NCBI RefSeq assembly: GCF_904846285.1
Contig: NZ_CAJHAD010000002.1
Location: 62,001 to 126,000 of the forward strand
Reading direction: 5' to 3'
Length of the DNA stretch: 64,000 nucleotides
DNA from: Psychrobacter immobilis
Lineage (GTDB): Bacteria > Pseudomonadota > Gammaproteobacteria > Pseudomonadales > Moraxellaceae
Of the stretch, positions 1-8,824 are shown piece after piece (position 1 is the stretch's first letter; each line of letters starts with the position of its first letter). The notes below the pieces were generated by a model. The model did no database searches and was not told the DNA's origin. It saw only the letters and a program-made list of their open reading frames with translations. The translations under genes were made by a program, and so were the position numbers.

Positions 1-341
1 TGCACGATACTGGTATCCACCCATGATTGGTGGTTACTAACGAGCAGATATTTACCGTCCATATGAACATCATCAGGTAGATGAATGCGCCAGTCTTTAC
101 GAGGCAAAATAGTATCGATCAACGCATTATTGCTACTAATCCAATGATTGGCGATTTTAATCACCGTTTTATCGGCGATAGGAGCGCCCGTCACGATTTT
201 ACCAACGCCCATTAGCCATAATGGAATGCTCCCACCAAAGCTATTGGCAGCGATGACCCCAGTTGCTGTCGCAAGCGACATGGCTTTTCCCAACTTTGGA
301 GCTCGGTTATGTATTTTTTGCATAGCTGCGTTCAAGCGCAT
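1..341 (-). CDS. PlsC-like acyltransferase (YihG type), 3' part missing
   Basis: The first 113 codons are visible; the rest lies beyond the left edge. The start at 341 follows AGGAAGGGATTGGAT, and an in-frame stop lies just upstream. Residues near 100 read NHQSWVD, the HX4D block I of glycerol-phosphate/lysophospholipid acyltransferases, after a moderately hydrophobic N-terminal stretch. Such enzymes move acyl chains onto lysophospholipids at the inner membrane. A YihG-like subtype is suggested by the long N-terminal lead before the HX4D block. The other acyltransferase motifs are not in the window, so the substrate is open. Confidence 0.7.
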   Translation of the reverse strand, partial: MRLNAAMQKIHNRAPKLGKAMSLATATGVIAANSFGGSIPLWLMGVGKIVTGAPIADKTVIKIANHWISSNNALIDTILPRKDWRIHLPDDVHMDGKYLLVSNHQSWVDTSIV

Positions 342-760
342 ATCCAATCCCTTCCTGTTAATTTAACGAATCGTTCAGTCTTTCAAATTTTCTTTTTTAA
401 TGGTTATCTTTAAGCCATTATTTTTAAATTATTCTTTTTCAGAGAACGTCAAAATGATTTTTTGATGCTGTAAAAATACTTTTGAAGATTAACGGTAGCC
501 GAAACCTTATATAAGTTTGGTTATTATGCTGCTTATTATTATAAAACTCTCTCTTTACTCATTATTATACAGAGTGATTTTAGCAGAAAAAAATTAGAGT
601 GTACGACTGTAAACGTGACTTGCGGTAACAAATTAGCTTTTTCAATCATCAATAACCTATCGACAGTTATGCACTTTCCATACATAGATGTGACAAAATA
701 TTACACACAAATGGATGGTAATTGCCATAATAATAGCAAGTATAGATAAACATCTAATCG

Positions 761-813
761 ATACTGCTTATTGATAATAATTTTCATAAACTAGTCACTT
801 TGATAAGCAGTAT
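761..813. repeat. 11-bp perfect inverted repeat around a Fur-like box
   Basis: ATACTGCTTAT (761-771) and its exact reverse complement ATAAGCAGTAT (803-813) are separated by 31 bases. The spacer begins with a Fur-like 15-mer (772-786). The element ends about 50 bases before the lipoprotein start, in or near its promoter. Confidence 0.6.
772..786. promoter_or_regulatory. Fur-like box upstream of the OmpA-like lipoprotein
   Basis: TGATAATAATTTTCA fits the 7-1-7 Fur pattern (TGATAAT, one base, ATTATCA) with one mismatch. It lies about 80 bases before the start at 865. Iron control of this gene is inferred; no good -10 could be fixed beside it. Confidence 0.45.
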
Positions 814-864
814 TTATAAAAAGCAAATTTATCTATCGATCTTTTCAACTTCAGAGGACATATT

Positions 865-1518
865 ATGCGTAATACATTAATGATTGCAGTAGTAGCATCA
901 GGTTTGGCTCTAAGCGGTTGTGCCACTGATCCATATACTGGTCAACAGACTCTTAACAAGTCAGCACTTGGCGCATTAGCTGGTGCAGCTGGTGGCGCGA
1001 CTATCTCAAAAGCAACAGGTGGTGACAAAACTGGTCGTGATGCTGCTATCGGTGCTGCACTAGGTGCTGGTGTTGGTTACTACATGGATCGTCAAGCCAA
1101 GCAACTTCAACAGCAAATGGCTGGTACTGGCGTGACAGTCACACCAAACGCTAACGGTAACATTGATTTGGTTATGCCAGGTAACATCACGTTCTCATTT
1201 GATGATGCTACTTTGAATAATTCATTTAAGCCAACACTTGATAAGCTTGCATCTACGATGAATGAGTACAACCAAAACACCATTACTATTGCTGGTCATA
1301 CTGACAGTAAAGGTGCTGATGCTTATAATATGGATTTGTCACGTAAACGCGCTTATGCCGTAGCGAACTATTTAAGTGCTCGCGGCGTGGCTTCTAACCG
1401 TATCAATGTAGTCGCTTATGGCGAGTCGCGTCCAGTTGCTGATAACAACAGTGAATATGGTCGTCAGCAAAACCGCCGTGTTGAGCTAACCGTTAACGCA
1501 CCAAATAGCGTTCGTTAA
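865..1518 (+). CDS. OmpA-family outer-membrane lipoprotein (YiaD-like)
   Basis: 217 aa. The N-terminus ends in a lipobox (ALSGC), so the protein should be lipidated at Cys19. Residues about 30-75 are Gly/Ala-rich with GxxxG-type repeats (glycine zipper). The C-terminal half is an OmpA-like peptidoglycan-binding domain, with IAGHTDSKGADAYNMDLS and a closing NRRVEL segment. It probably tethers the outer membrane to peptidoglycan. The start follows AGAGGACATATT. The gene stands alone with its own terminator at 1556. The upstream Fur-like box raises the possibility of iron control, which is unusual for this family. Confidence 0.9.
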   Translation: MRNTLMIAVVASGLALSGCATDPYTGQQTLNKSALGALAGAAGGATISKATGGDKTGRDAAIGAALGAGVGYYMDRQAKQLQQQMAGTGVTVTPNANGNIDLVMPGNITFSFDDATLNNSFKPTLDKLASTMNEYNQNTITIAGHTDSKGADAYNMDLSRKRAYAVANYLSARGVASNRINVVAYGESRPVADNNSEYGRQQNRRVELTVNAPNSVR

Positions 1519-1555
1519 TCAATATTGAATGACTTCAGATAAAGAATTAGAAAAG

Positions 1556-1583
1556 AGACCAGCGCACAGCTGGTCTTTTTTTT
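1556..1583 (+). terminator. Rho-independent terminator after the OmpA-like gene
   Basis: Perfect 8-bp stem AGACCAGC / GCTGGTCT with a 5-base loop, followed by a run of T. Confidence 0.9.
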
Positions 1584-1617
1584 CGCTTAAAATTTGTTCA
1601 ATCTTTTAAATTTATAT

Positions 1618-1646
1618 TTGATAATAGTTATCAATAACATTATAAT
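1618..1646 (+). promoter_or_regulatory. Fur-controlled promoter of the imelysin gene
   Basis: TTGATA (1618-1623) and TATAAT (1641-1646) are 17 bases apart, a near-consensus sigma-70 promoter. TGATAATAGTTATCA (1619-1633) overlaps the -35 and spacer. It matches the 7-1-7 Fur pattern with one mismatch, and its TGATAA/TTATCA arms are perfectly palindromic. Bound Fur would block polymerase here. Confidence 0.7.
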
Positions 1647-1802
1647 TCGCAGGTATTAAACTCTGCTAGTATTTAACGATATTGTGAAATCAGGATTTTT
1701 ACTCTGAACAATATCTGCTACTTACCTTGCTAAATTTTCTCCTTCTAATTCTCTAAACTTCTACTTTGCTATTTTATCTAGTGTATCTCATCGAGGACGT
1801 GT

Positions 1803-3257
1803 ATGAATATCAGCCCAGCGACAAGCCGTAAAATTTTACCGACTACTTTAGCTGCTGCACTGGCAGGAATGCTAATGCTCTCAGGTTGTAGCAAACAGTC
1901 TGATGACACTGCAAATACGGCCGCACAAACTGAGACGCAAGGGGCAGAAAATATCGCTACTACAACCTCTTCAGCTGCTGCACAAGCTCATATTGATCGT
2001 CTGCTGATTAGCTATGCTGATATGGCGCACGCCGCCTATAAAGATTCTTTAGAAACCGCCAAACTTTTACAAACGGCAGTTAATACTTATGTAGAAACGC
2101 CGACCCAAGCCAATCTTGATGCCGCCAAAGCTGCGTATAAAGCCGCGCGTCAGCCGTATTCGCAGACTGAAATATTCCGCTTTGACGAAGGCTTTGTGAC
2201 TGCTAATGAGAAACGAGCGCTAGCTAGCATTGATGGCTGGGAAGGGCAGGTAAATGCTTGGCCACTTGATGAAGCATTGATTGACTATGTGAGTGACAGT
2301 TATGAAGGCGAATATAACAGTCACAGCAATATTATTAATAGCGACAGCATTACGGTTGGTAGCATAAAGCAAGATACGAGTACCATTACGCCTGAATTAT
2401 TGGCTGAGATGAGTGAGATTGGCGGTAGCGAAGCAAATGTTACGACCGGCTATCATGCGATTGAGTTTCTGCTGTGGGGTCAAGATACCAATGGCGTCGG
2501 TGAAGGTGCAGGTACTCGTCCGGTGAGTGACTATATAACGACCGATGGTAAATGTACCAGCGGTGAAGCTAAAAACACAGATGCCAGTATCTGTGAGCGC
2601 CGTGGACAGTATTTAAAAGCGGTTACTCAATTATTGGTTGATGATTTAACCGCGATGGAAGCTGAGTGGCAACCTGACAGCGAAAACACTTTACGTAGTG
2701 ACATGATGGCACGTAAAGATAAAAATGGTCTGCGTCAAATCATGTATCAAATGGGCAGCTTAGCGCTTGGTGAGCTGGCCTCTGAGCGCATACAAGTGGC
2801 GTTTGTCACCGGTTCTACTGAAGATGAACATGAATGCTTTAGTGATTTGACCCATTTGAGCTACGCCAATAATGCCCGTGGTATTCAAAATGTCTTTAAT
2901 GGTAGCTATAGAACCGTCGCCGGTAAAACGGTCGGCGGGTACGGCGTTAAAAATTATCTTATTGATACCGGTAATACAGAGGCAGCTGATAAGCTGGCGG
3001 CTGATTTTGCCAAAGTAGAAGCAGCCTTTAAAGTGATTGTTGATAAGGGTGAAAAAGAAGGTATCAAGGTCGATCAAATGATTGCCACAGTAGGACAAGC
3101 AAGCAAGCATGGTGTTTCTGCTGAAGAACAAAACAAACGCCGTGGTTGGATTGAAAGCAGTATCACAAGCTTACAAGAGCTAACCGCTGGTATCGAAAAC
3201 GCTGCAAAAGCTGTTGGTATTGACAATCTAGACGCCGATGCAGGTTCTCAGTTTTAA
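1803..3257 (+). CDS. Imelysin-family (peptidase M75) lipoprotein, iron-regulated
   Basis: 484 aa. A signal peptide ends at a lipobox (MLSGC, Cys29) and is followed by a Thr/Ala/Gln-rich linker. The imelysin domain fills residues about 60-470 and carries the family GxHxxE motif as GYHAIEFLLWGQD (216 onward), a proposed metal-binding site. Family members are iron-regulated envelope proteins implicated in iron uptake; protease activity is doubtful in many. The gene follows a promoter with an overlapping Fur-like box and heads a cluster (imelysin, di-heme protein, imelysin, DUF1513) like the iron-regulated icm-type cluster of Pseudomonas. Periplasmic or outer-membrane anchoring is inferred. Confidence 0.88.
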   Translation: MNISPATSRKILPTTLAAALAGMLMLSGCSKQSDDTANTAAQTETQGAENIATTTSSAAAQAHIDRLLISYADMAHAAYKDSLETAKLLQTAVNTYVETPTQANLDAAKAAYKAARQPYSQTEIFRFDEGFVTANEKRALASIDGWEGQVNAWPLDEALIDYVSDSYEGEYNSHSNIINSDSITVGSIKQDTSTITPELLAEMSEIGGSEANVTTGYHAIEFLLWGQDTNGVGEGAGTRPVSDYITTDGKCTSGEAKNTDASICERRGQYLKAVTQLLVDDLTAMEAEWQPDSENTLRSDMMARKDKNGLRQIMYQMGSLALGELASERIQVAFVTGSTEDEHECFSDLTHLSYANNARGIQNVFNGSYRTVAGKTVGGYGVKNYLIDTGNTEAADKLAADFAKVEAAFKVIVDKGEKEGIKVDQMIATVGQASKHGVSAEEQNKRRGWIESSITSLQELTAGIENAAKAVGIDNLDADAGSQF

Positions 3258-3362
3258 GCTAGCGCCTATTGGATAGTATTAATTGCTAGTGTTTTTATGG
3301 CAGTGTTTCTTTAGCTATTTTTATACTGGCTTTTATATGCCTGATAAGTCGCTATACGTGAA

Positions 3363-3400
3363 TGAGAATTATTTTCATAGAAAAATAATTTAGGTATAAT
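3363..3400 (+). promoter_or_regulatory. Fur-controlled promoter of the di-heme/imelysin operon
   Basis: TGAGAATTATTTTCA (3363-3377) is a Fur-like 7-1-7 dyad with a single imperfect pair between its arms. TATAAT lies at 3395-3400, with a weak -35 (TTTTCA) at 3372-3377 inside the Fur box and a 17-base spacer. Transcription should start near 3406-3408. Confidence 0.6.
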
Positions 3401-3401
3401 A

Positions 3402-3439
3402 AACACGTTGTCGACCGCTGTTGGCAGCGTGTTTTTTTT
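3402..3439 (+). terminator. Terminator of the imelysin transcript, overlapping the next promoter's start site
   Basis: AACACGTTG (3402-3410) pairs with CAGCGTGTT (3424-3432) with one G-U pair; a run of T follows. It would end the transcript coming from the first imelysin gene. The promoter just upstream should start inside its left arm. Confidence 0.7.
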
Positions 3440-3569
3440 ATAGCCTATTAAAATAGCCAGATAGGCCAGGGCGCAGCAAATACTTATCGAATAGAAATGC
3501 CTATCGATTAAAAGTGAAAAAATTATAGCACGCGTTTTTAATGGTTCTATACCAGAACTAAGGTCCCTT

Positions 3570-5231
3570 ATGAGCAGCAGTAATGTGTTAACCGCCAAAC
3601 AATCTATCGCGTCTTATTCCTCTTTGATATTTAACAGCTCGCCATTGAAGCTATCGCTAGGGATAGCATGTGCTCTCTCATTAAGCGCTTGTCAGCCGAG
3701 CGATAATGTTGCTAATCCTGCTACAGATGACGTTAAGACTCAAAAAAGCAGCTATTCGCAAAATATAACTTCTGAACGTTTGCAGGCTATTGAAGCTTTA
3801 GCTGGCGTACCGATGCAGCAGCTTGCCAGCTTTGATGCGCAAGAAATTAAGCAAGGCGGCGATACCGGTATTAGTATCACCACTAGCGAAAGCTACTCTA
3901 AGCCTTCATCAAACATCACCGCTTCACGCAAAGGTTCTTTCTTTATCGGTAATGCGTTTTTTAGGCAGCCATGGGTAGTTGCGCCAGCCAGTACCGATAG
4001 CCGTGATGGGCTTGGCGCTTTATTTAACGTGGCTGCCTGTCAATCGTGTCACATCAAAGACGGTCGCGGTCATGCGCCGATGAGCAGTGAAGATGATGCC
4101 GATAGTTTGCTTATCCGCCTTGCTATGCCTGCGACCACCGATGAGCAGCGCCAGAAATTAAAAAATTCCTTGATTGAAAAAGTCGTACATCCTAGGTATG
4201 GCGGTCAGCTGCAAGATCGCGGTATTCAAGGTGTCCCTGCTGAAGCGCGCATTGCGGTACAGTGGAGCGATAAGCCTGTCACCTTTGCTGATGGTCATGT
4301 CGAGACGTTACGAGCGCCGACCTTTAATTTAACCAAGCCCGGTTATGGTGCATTTGATGATGAGCTGATGGTATCGCCGCGTGTTGCCTTACCGATGATT
4401 GGGCTTGGGCTACTCGAGCAAATCCCAGACGAGGCTATTAAAAAACAAGCAATCAAGGTAAATAACGCTAATAGCGACATTAGTGGCAAATTCAATATGG
4501 TGCTGGATCCGCAAACGGGTAAAGTGGCATTAGGACGTTTTGGCTGGAAAGCTGGGCAAACCAAATTGATTACTCAAAACCAAAGTGCGTTTAATGAGGA
4601 TATGGGGCTGACCTCGAATATCCGTCCGCATGAATCCTGCATGCCGACGCAGACCGCTTGTATGAATGCGACAACTGGGGCTGATGAGCAAGGTAATGGC
4701 AAGCCGCCTGTCGAAGTCAATGATGAAGTAGCAAAATTCGTCGAATTTTATACCCGTAACCTAGCCGTGCCGCATCGCCGCAATGCTAATGACAAGCTAG
4801 TACTAGCGGGCAAAAAACGCTTTTATGATATGGGCTGTCAAAGTTGCCATACGCCGCGTTATCAGTTGCCAAAAACCGACGATGACCATCTTGAGCAGCA
4901 TGGGCAAGTGATTTATCCTTATACCGATTTATTGTTACATGACATGGGAAATGATCTTGCTGATCGTACCATCGCTGGCAAGCTGCCATCAAAAGATTTA
5001 CAAGTTGAGTTTTTAGCCAATTCCTATGAATGGCGCACGCCTGCACTATGGGGCATTGGGCTGGCGCAAACGGTCGATCCACAAGCGACGTTCTTACATG
5101 ATGGGCGCGCGCGTACCTTGATGGAAGCGGTACTTTGGCATGGCGGCGAAGCGGAAAAGCAGAAACAAAAGGTGCTTAAGCTTGATAAACAAGGGCGCAG
5201 TGAATTAAATGCGTTCTTAAAATCATTATAA
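3570..5231 (+). CDS. Di-heme oxidoreductase lipoprotein (DUF1111 family)
   Basis: 553 aa. The signal peptide ends in a lipobox (LSLSAC, Cys41). Two c-type heme sites are visible: CQSCHIKDGRG (157-161) and CQSCHTPRY (423-427). The family is periplasmic, related to di-heme peroxidases, and found beside imelysin genes in iron-regulated clusters. A role in redox handling of imported iron is plausible but unproven. The ATG follows AAGGTCCCTT. It is the first gene of a likely four-gene unit (spacing 115 then 3 bases) driven by the promoter at 3363. Cytochrome c maturation factors would be needed and are not in the window. Confidence 0.88.
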   Translation: MSSSNVLTAKQSIASYSSLIFNSSPLKLSLGIACALSLSACQPSDNVANPATDDVKTQKSSYSQNITSERLQAIEALAGVPMQQLASFDAQEIKQGGDTGISITTSESYSKPSSNITASRKGSFFIGNAFFRQPWVVAPASTDSRDGLGALFNVAACQSCHIKDGRGHAPMSSEDDADSLLIRLAMPATTDEQRQKLKNSLIEKVVHPRYGGQLQDRGIQGVPAEARIAVQWSDKPVTFADGHVETLRAPTFNLTKPGYGAFDDELMVSPRVALPMIGLGLLEQIPDEAIKKQAIKVNNANSDISGKFNMVLDPQTGKVALGRFGWKAGQTKLITQNQSAFNEDMGLTSNIRPHESCMPTQTACMNATTGADEQGNGKPPVEVNDEVAKFVEFYTRNLAVPHRRNANDKLVLAGKKRFYDMGCQSCHTPRYQLPKTDDDHLEQHGQVIYPYTDLLLHDMGNDLADRTIAGKLPSKDLQVEFLANSYEWRTPALWGIGLAQTVDPQATFLHDGRARTLMEAVLWHGGEAEKQKQKVLKLDKQGRSELNAFLKSL

Positions 5232-5346
5232 AAGTAAGATGATGGGCTTTAAAACCCATTCAAAAACCATTTAAAAGCTATTCTCCTTAAATATATAGAT
5301 TTAAATAACTACTCATATCAATAGCGATATAAATACCGAGAAAACT

Positions 5347-6492
5347 ATGAAAATAAACCCTGCATTAGCAATGGTACTATCAGCATTAAGTGCTGGTATT
5401 CTTATTAGCTGTGTCAAACCTGCTGATGAGAGCAAAGCGCCAGAAGTAGATAGCCAAGTCGCCCAAGAAAGTTCTACTTCTACGGCTACAACTGAAAAAG
5501 ACAATAGTGCAGATAAGATTACCGCTGTCGATATTAGTGCTGATACTGAAAAAACCTACTTGACCCATGTGGCAAATGACATTGTAATTCCAGCTTATGC
5601 AGATGCAGCGAAGCAGAGTGATTTACTGCATGAGTTGGCACAAAAACATTGTCAGCAGACGCCAGTTAGCGGTGATGCGCTAAAAGAATTGCGCGACCAA
5701 TGGCTGGTGCTTGCACAAGCATGGGCTGTCGCTGAGATGGTTAACTTCGGTCCAGCAACCGCGAGTATGAGTAATTTATATATCAATTATTATCCTGATG
5801 AGCGCGGGCTGGTACATGGTGGCGTTGCCGATCTCATTGCTGCCAATCCTAAGCTTACCGCTGAGCAACTGGCTAACGAAAGCGCGATTGTGCAAGGTGT
5901 TCCAGGGTTGGAAGAAGCGTTATATGCCAATGACAGCTTGGATGCTGGGCAATGTGCTTATGTGCTGAGCGCAAGCAGTGCGTTGAGTACGCGCTTAAAA
6001 GATATTGAGAAAAACTGGCAGCAAAACTCAATCACTTTATTAGCAATTGATAAAACTGCTGAGAGCGATCAAGGTTTGAATCAATGGTTTAATTCTTTAT
6101 TGTCATTGGTTGAGACCATGAAATCTAATGCTATCGATCAGCCATTAGGTTTAACGGGTAAGAAAAAAGGCCATTTGCCAGCTGCGACCGCAGGGCAAAG
6201 CCGCGCGATTATCAATGCTAAATTGGCCACGCTGAATAAAGCAATGACCGATCCGGTTTTAACCGCTATTCTTGGTAGCAATAATGAAAATGCAGTGGCC
6301 TATACCTTATCGACCGCGCTTGCTGATGCGACCACCTTATTAGCTCAAATGCCAGAAGACTTGGCGACTGCTGATAAAGCCACCCAGCAAGAGTTGTATG
6401 ACAAGCTGACGACCATTACGCGCATCATTAAACGCCAATTGATTCCGACCCTCGGTATCCGTGTGGGTTTTAACAGTACTGATGGCGATTAA
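5347..6492 (+). CDS. Second imelysin-family lipoprotein, divergent motif
   Basis: 381 aa. A lipobox (LISC, Cys22) and a Ser/Thr/Asp-rich linker precede an imelysin-like helical domain. Where the first imelysin has GxHxxE, this protein reads GVPGLEE (184-190), so the metal-ligand His is replaced while Gly and Glu remain. Families of such paired imelysins are known in iron-regulated clusters, where the second copy is typically degenerate at this motif. It probably acts with the di-heme protein and the first imelysin at the cell envelope. The downstream DUF1513 gene begins 3 bases after the stop, so the two are likely translationally coupled. Confidence 0.85.
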   Translation: MKINPALAMVLSALSAGILISCVKPADESKAPEVDSQVAQESSTSTATTEKDNSADKITAVDISADTEKTYLTHVANDIVIPAYADAAKQSDLLHELAQKHCQQTPVSGDALKELRDQWLVLAQAWAVAEMVNFGPATASMSNLYINYYPDERGLVHGGVADLIAANPKLTAEQLANESAIVQGVPGLEEALYANDSLDAGQCAYVLSASSALSTRLKDIEKNWQQNSITLLAIDKTAESDQGLNQWFNSLLSLVETMKSNAIDQPLGLTGKKKGHLPAATAGQSRAIINAKLATLNKAMTDPVLTAILGSNNENAVAYTLSTALADATTLLAQMPEDLATADKATQQELYDKLTTITRIIKRQLIPTLGIRVGFNSTDGD

Positions 6493-6495
6493 AAA

Positions 6496-8073
6496 ATGCA
6501 TTCTCTCAATACTAAAACAGCAAGTAATTCACAACAGCGGCCACAAGAGCAGCAGCCTAATAATGAGCTGCTAGTAACGTCCGCATTGACCATGCTTTCT
6601 ACTGTCATAGGTACAGTCTTGCTTGTCGGTATCCATCATCGTTATCGCAAGCAGCACTATCCTGATGCCAGCGTGCGCGACTATGTAGTAGGTATGCGCT
6701 CGCAACTACAGTCGCTAAGCTCATCACCTAAACGCGAGCTCGTACAGTTTCGCCACGCTTGTCAGCAAGTGACTTTTGCATGGCGACAGGCTTATCGTTT
6801 ACCGATAGAGGGTAAGCAAAACACCAATCATAATAGCCTAGCTGATTTTAGCGCGCTACATACCACCACGGTACTGACGCGCCCCGTTTGTTGGGTTAGT
6901 GGCGTGGCGTCTATGCCAAAAAGTGTCGTGTTAGCAAATGATGATAGCGCTGATGCCTGTCATAATGAGCATGACTTTGGTGTGGTCGGTATCGCCGCCG
7001 ATAGACAACTCGTTTGGCAAACGACTATGCCAGAACGTGTCCACGATATTGTCGTCCAGCCTGTTCTTGACCGTGAAAGTAATTTTTCTAACCACAACCA
7101 AAATGCTAACCATAACCATAACCGAAATCGCGATGTCGTGGTCATGGGTCGGCGTCCTAGTGAAAAGTTTTGGGTATTAGATACAGCAACCGGGCAAGTA
7201 AAGTTTGCTATTAAAGCATCTACTCATCGCCACTTTTATGGGCATGCTTGTTATAGCCTTGATGGTAAGTTGCTCTATGTGACCGAAAATGACACTCTAA
7301 GCTTAGATGGTAAAATCGGTATCTATGATGCTGATGATCATTACAAAAAAATAGCAGAATTTGACTCGTATGGTATCGGTCCACATGAGTTGATTATGCA
7401 TCCTGATGGTGAGACGTTAGTGATTGCTAACGGTGGTATCAAAACCGAGCAAGCGTCGCGTGCAGAGCTCAATTTAGACAGCATGCGCCCATCACTGGTG
7501 TACCTAAACCGCCATAATGGCGTTTTGCTTGAACAGATTATACCCGAGCATAATCAAATGAGCGTGCGTCATCTAGCCATGCATAATGATGGAACGGTGA
7601 TGATAGGCATTCAATTCCAAGGCGAAAAGCATATCAATGTGCCGTTAGTATTGACGCACAAGCGCGGTGAACCTGATTTTAAACCCCTTATGATGCCAAA
7701 TAATCAGTGGCAGCGTTTCCATCAATATATCGCCAGTGTAGCGGTTGATAGTGAGCGTAACTTATTATGCGTGACCACGCCGATTGGCGGTTGCGCGGCG
7801 ATTTATGATTTAAACACTCGTACACTAATTGATGATGTTAGCCTGCCAGATTGTGCAGGGGCAGCAGTATTGTTTAATAATAATACTGAAAAAGCAGAAG
7901 ATAATAATGAGCAATCAGGTTTTATCGTTAGTGATGGGCAAGGTCAGTTAACGGCGTTAACTGTTAATAACTTGGCAGCTGCACAACTAGATACTGTGGA
8001 TAAAGGTGAGCGTGTTTTTATAGATAGCAAATATCATATGATGTCGTTCGATAATCACTTACAAGCGCTTTGA
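6496..8073 (+). CDS. DUF1513 beta-propeller protein of the iron cluster
   Basis: 525 aa. An N-terminal hydrophobic segment (about 29-48) suggests a membrane anchor or signal, preceded by a Gln/Asn-rich tail. The body matches DUF1513: LDGKLLYVTEND, SYGIGPHELIMHPDG and VIANGGI mark repeated propeller blades. There is an Asn/His-rich insert near 195-210 (NHNQNANHNHNRNR), which may be a simple repeat or a metal-binding stretch. Members sit next to imelysin and di-heme genes; their biochemical role is unknown. There is no clear Shine-Dalgarno before the ATG, which lies 3 bases from the previous stop, so coupling is likely. Confidence 0.85.
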   Translation: MHSLNTKTASNSQQRPQEQQPNNELLVTSALTMLSTVIGTVLLVGIHHRYRKQHYPDASVRDYVVGMRSQLQSLSSSPKRELVQFRHACQQVTFAWRQAYRLPIEGKQNTNHNSLADFSALHTTTVLTRPVCWVSGVASMPKSVVLANDDSADACHNEHDFGVVGIAADRQLVWQTTMPERVHDIVVQPVLDRESNFSNHNQNANHNHNRNRDVVVMGRRPSEKFWVLDTATGQVKFAIKASTHRHFYGHACYSLDGKLLYVTENDTLSLDGKIGIYDADDHYKKIAEFDSYGIGPHELIMHPDGETLVIANGGIKTEQASRAELNLDSMRPSLVYLNRHNGVLLEQIIPEHNQMSVRHLAMHNDGTVMIGIQFQGEKHINVPLVLTHKRGEPDFKPLMMPNNQWQRFHQYIASVAVDSERNLLCVTTPIGGCAAIYDLNTRTLIDDVSLPDCAGAAVLFNNNTEKAEDNNEQSGFIVSDGQGQLTALTVNNLAAAQLDTVDKGERVFIDSKYHMMSFDNHLQAL

Positions 8074-8075
8074 GC

Positions 8076-8744
8076 ATGAATGTGCCGTCAGCAAATCATT
8101 CGTTTTTATTAGACAGCGCTATACATTGTTTGGCGCAAGCGGATATCGAACTCCATATCACGAAAAAGCGGGTTAAAAATATCAATTTCCGCTTAAAACC
8201 CCATAAACTACTAGTTTCTGTGCCGTTATTTATTAGCTCAGCGCAAGCCGCACTCGCTATAGAGAAACGCGTGCCATGGGCGATAGCAAATCACGCGCAA
8301 GTATTAGAGCAATATAAACGCAAGAAAATTCCTTCAAAAGATGCTTCGATTGCCAATAACACGCTGCTATTGTGGGGTGTAAAGCAATCGTTCACGCTGA
8401 GTCATGATGAAAAGATTGCCTACTATCGGCAACAGCTTTCTGAAGTTGTACCTGCATTATTTAAAAAATGGCAACCGATTGTTGGCGCTCACGCTAATGA
8501 GATACGCCTAAAAAAAATGCATACGCGCTGGGGTAGTTGTAACACGCGTGCACGCCGAATTTGGTTATCTGTGTATCTGCCTGCTTATCCTATTGAGTGC
8601 ACCGAATACGTCATCGTCCATGAGCTGTGTCATTTACGCCATGCCAATCATAGCCGCGCCTTTTGGCAAACGGTGGCGACTGCAATGCCTGATTATCAGC
8701 ATTGGCATAATGTGCTGGCAGGTAAAACAGGTCAGCTAGATTAA
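8076..8744 (+). CDS. YgjP-like metallopeptidase-domain protein (M48/DUF45)
   Basis: 222 aa from the ATG at 8076. A TTG two codons upstream, at 8070, would overlap the previous stop and is an alternative start. The zinc motif HELCHLRHANHSRAFW and the preceding WGSC segment (TRWGSCNTRARRIWL) are typical of the YgjP/DUF45 family of gluzincin-like peptidases. The substrate is unknown. There is no spacer from the DUF1513 gene, so it is probably co-transcribed with the Fur-controlled unit; whether its work relates to iron is not evident. Confidence 0.85.
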   Translation: MNVPSANHSFLLDSAIHCLAQADIELHITKKRVKNINFRLKPHKLLVSVPLFISSAQAALAIEKRVPWAIANHAQVLEQYKRKKIPSKDASIANNTLLLWGVKQSFTLSHDEKIAYYRQQLSEVVPALFKKWQPIVGAHANEIRLKKMHTRWGSCNTRARRIWLSVYLPAYPIECTEYVIVHELCHLRHANHSRAFWQTVATAMPDYQHWHNVLAGKTGQLD

Positions 8745-8824
8745 AGTATAGCCTACTTCTAAATAACCGGATGTCATGCCTTAATCTGCTAAGATAAGGC
8801 TCTCTATCGAAACAAGGATGTCCT

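Larger units (their letters stand above)
342..864. other. Intergenic region before the OmpA-like lipoprotein gene
   Basis: 523 bases between two divergent genes. No credible coding sequence is seen. It is AT-rich and holds the promoters of both flanking genes. The only clear structure is an 11-bp inverted repeat at 761-813 with a Fur-like 15-mer inside it, listed separately. Confidence 0.6.
3258..3569 (+). other. Leader region with terminator and second Fur promoter
   Basis: 312 bases without a gene. It holds a Fur-like box and -10 (3363-3400), immediately overlapped by a terminator (3402-3439), then about 130 bases of untranslated leader before the di-heme lipoprotein. No small gene is apparent. 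Confidence 0.6.

Noticed and set aside
2760..3131. Minus-strand open frame of 123 codons across the first imelysin gene
   Set aside because: It lies wholly inside a well-supported gene on the other strand, has no domain or ribosome site, and its sequence is a shadow of the real frame.
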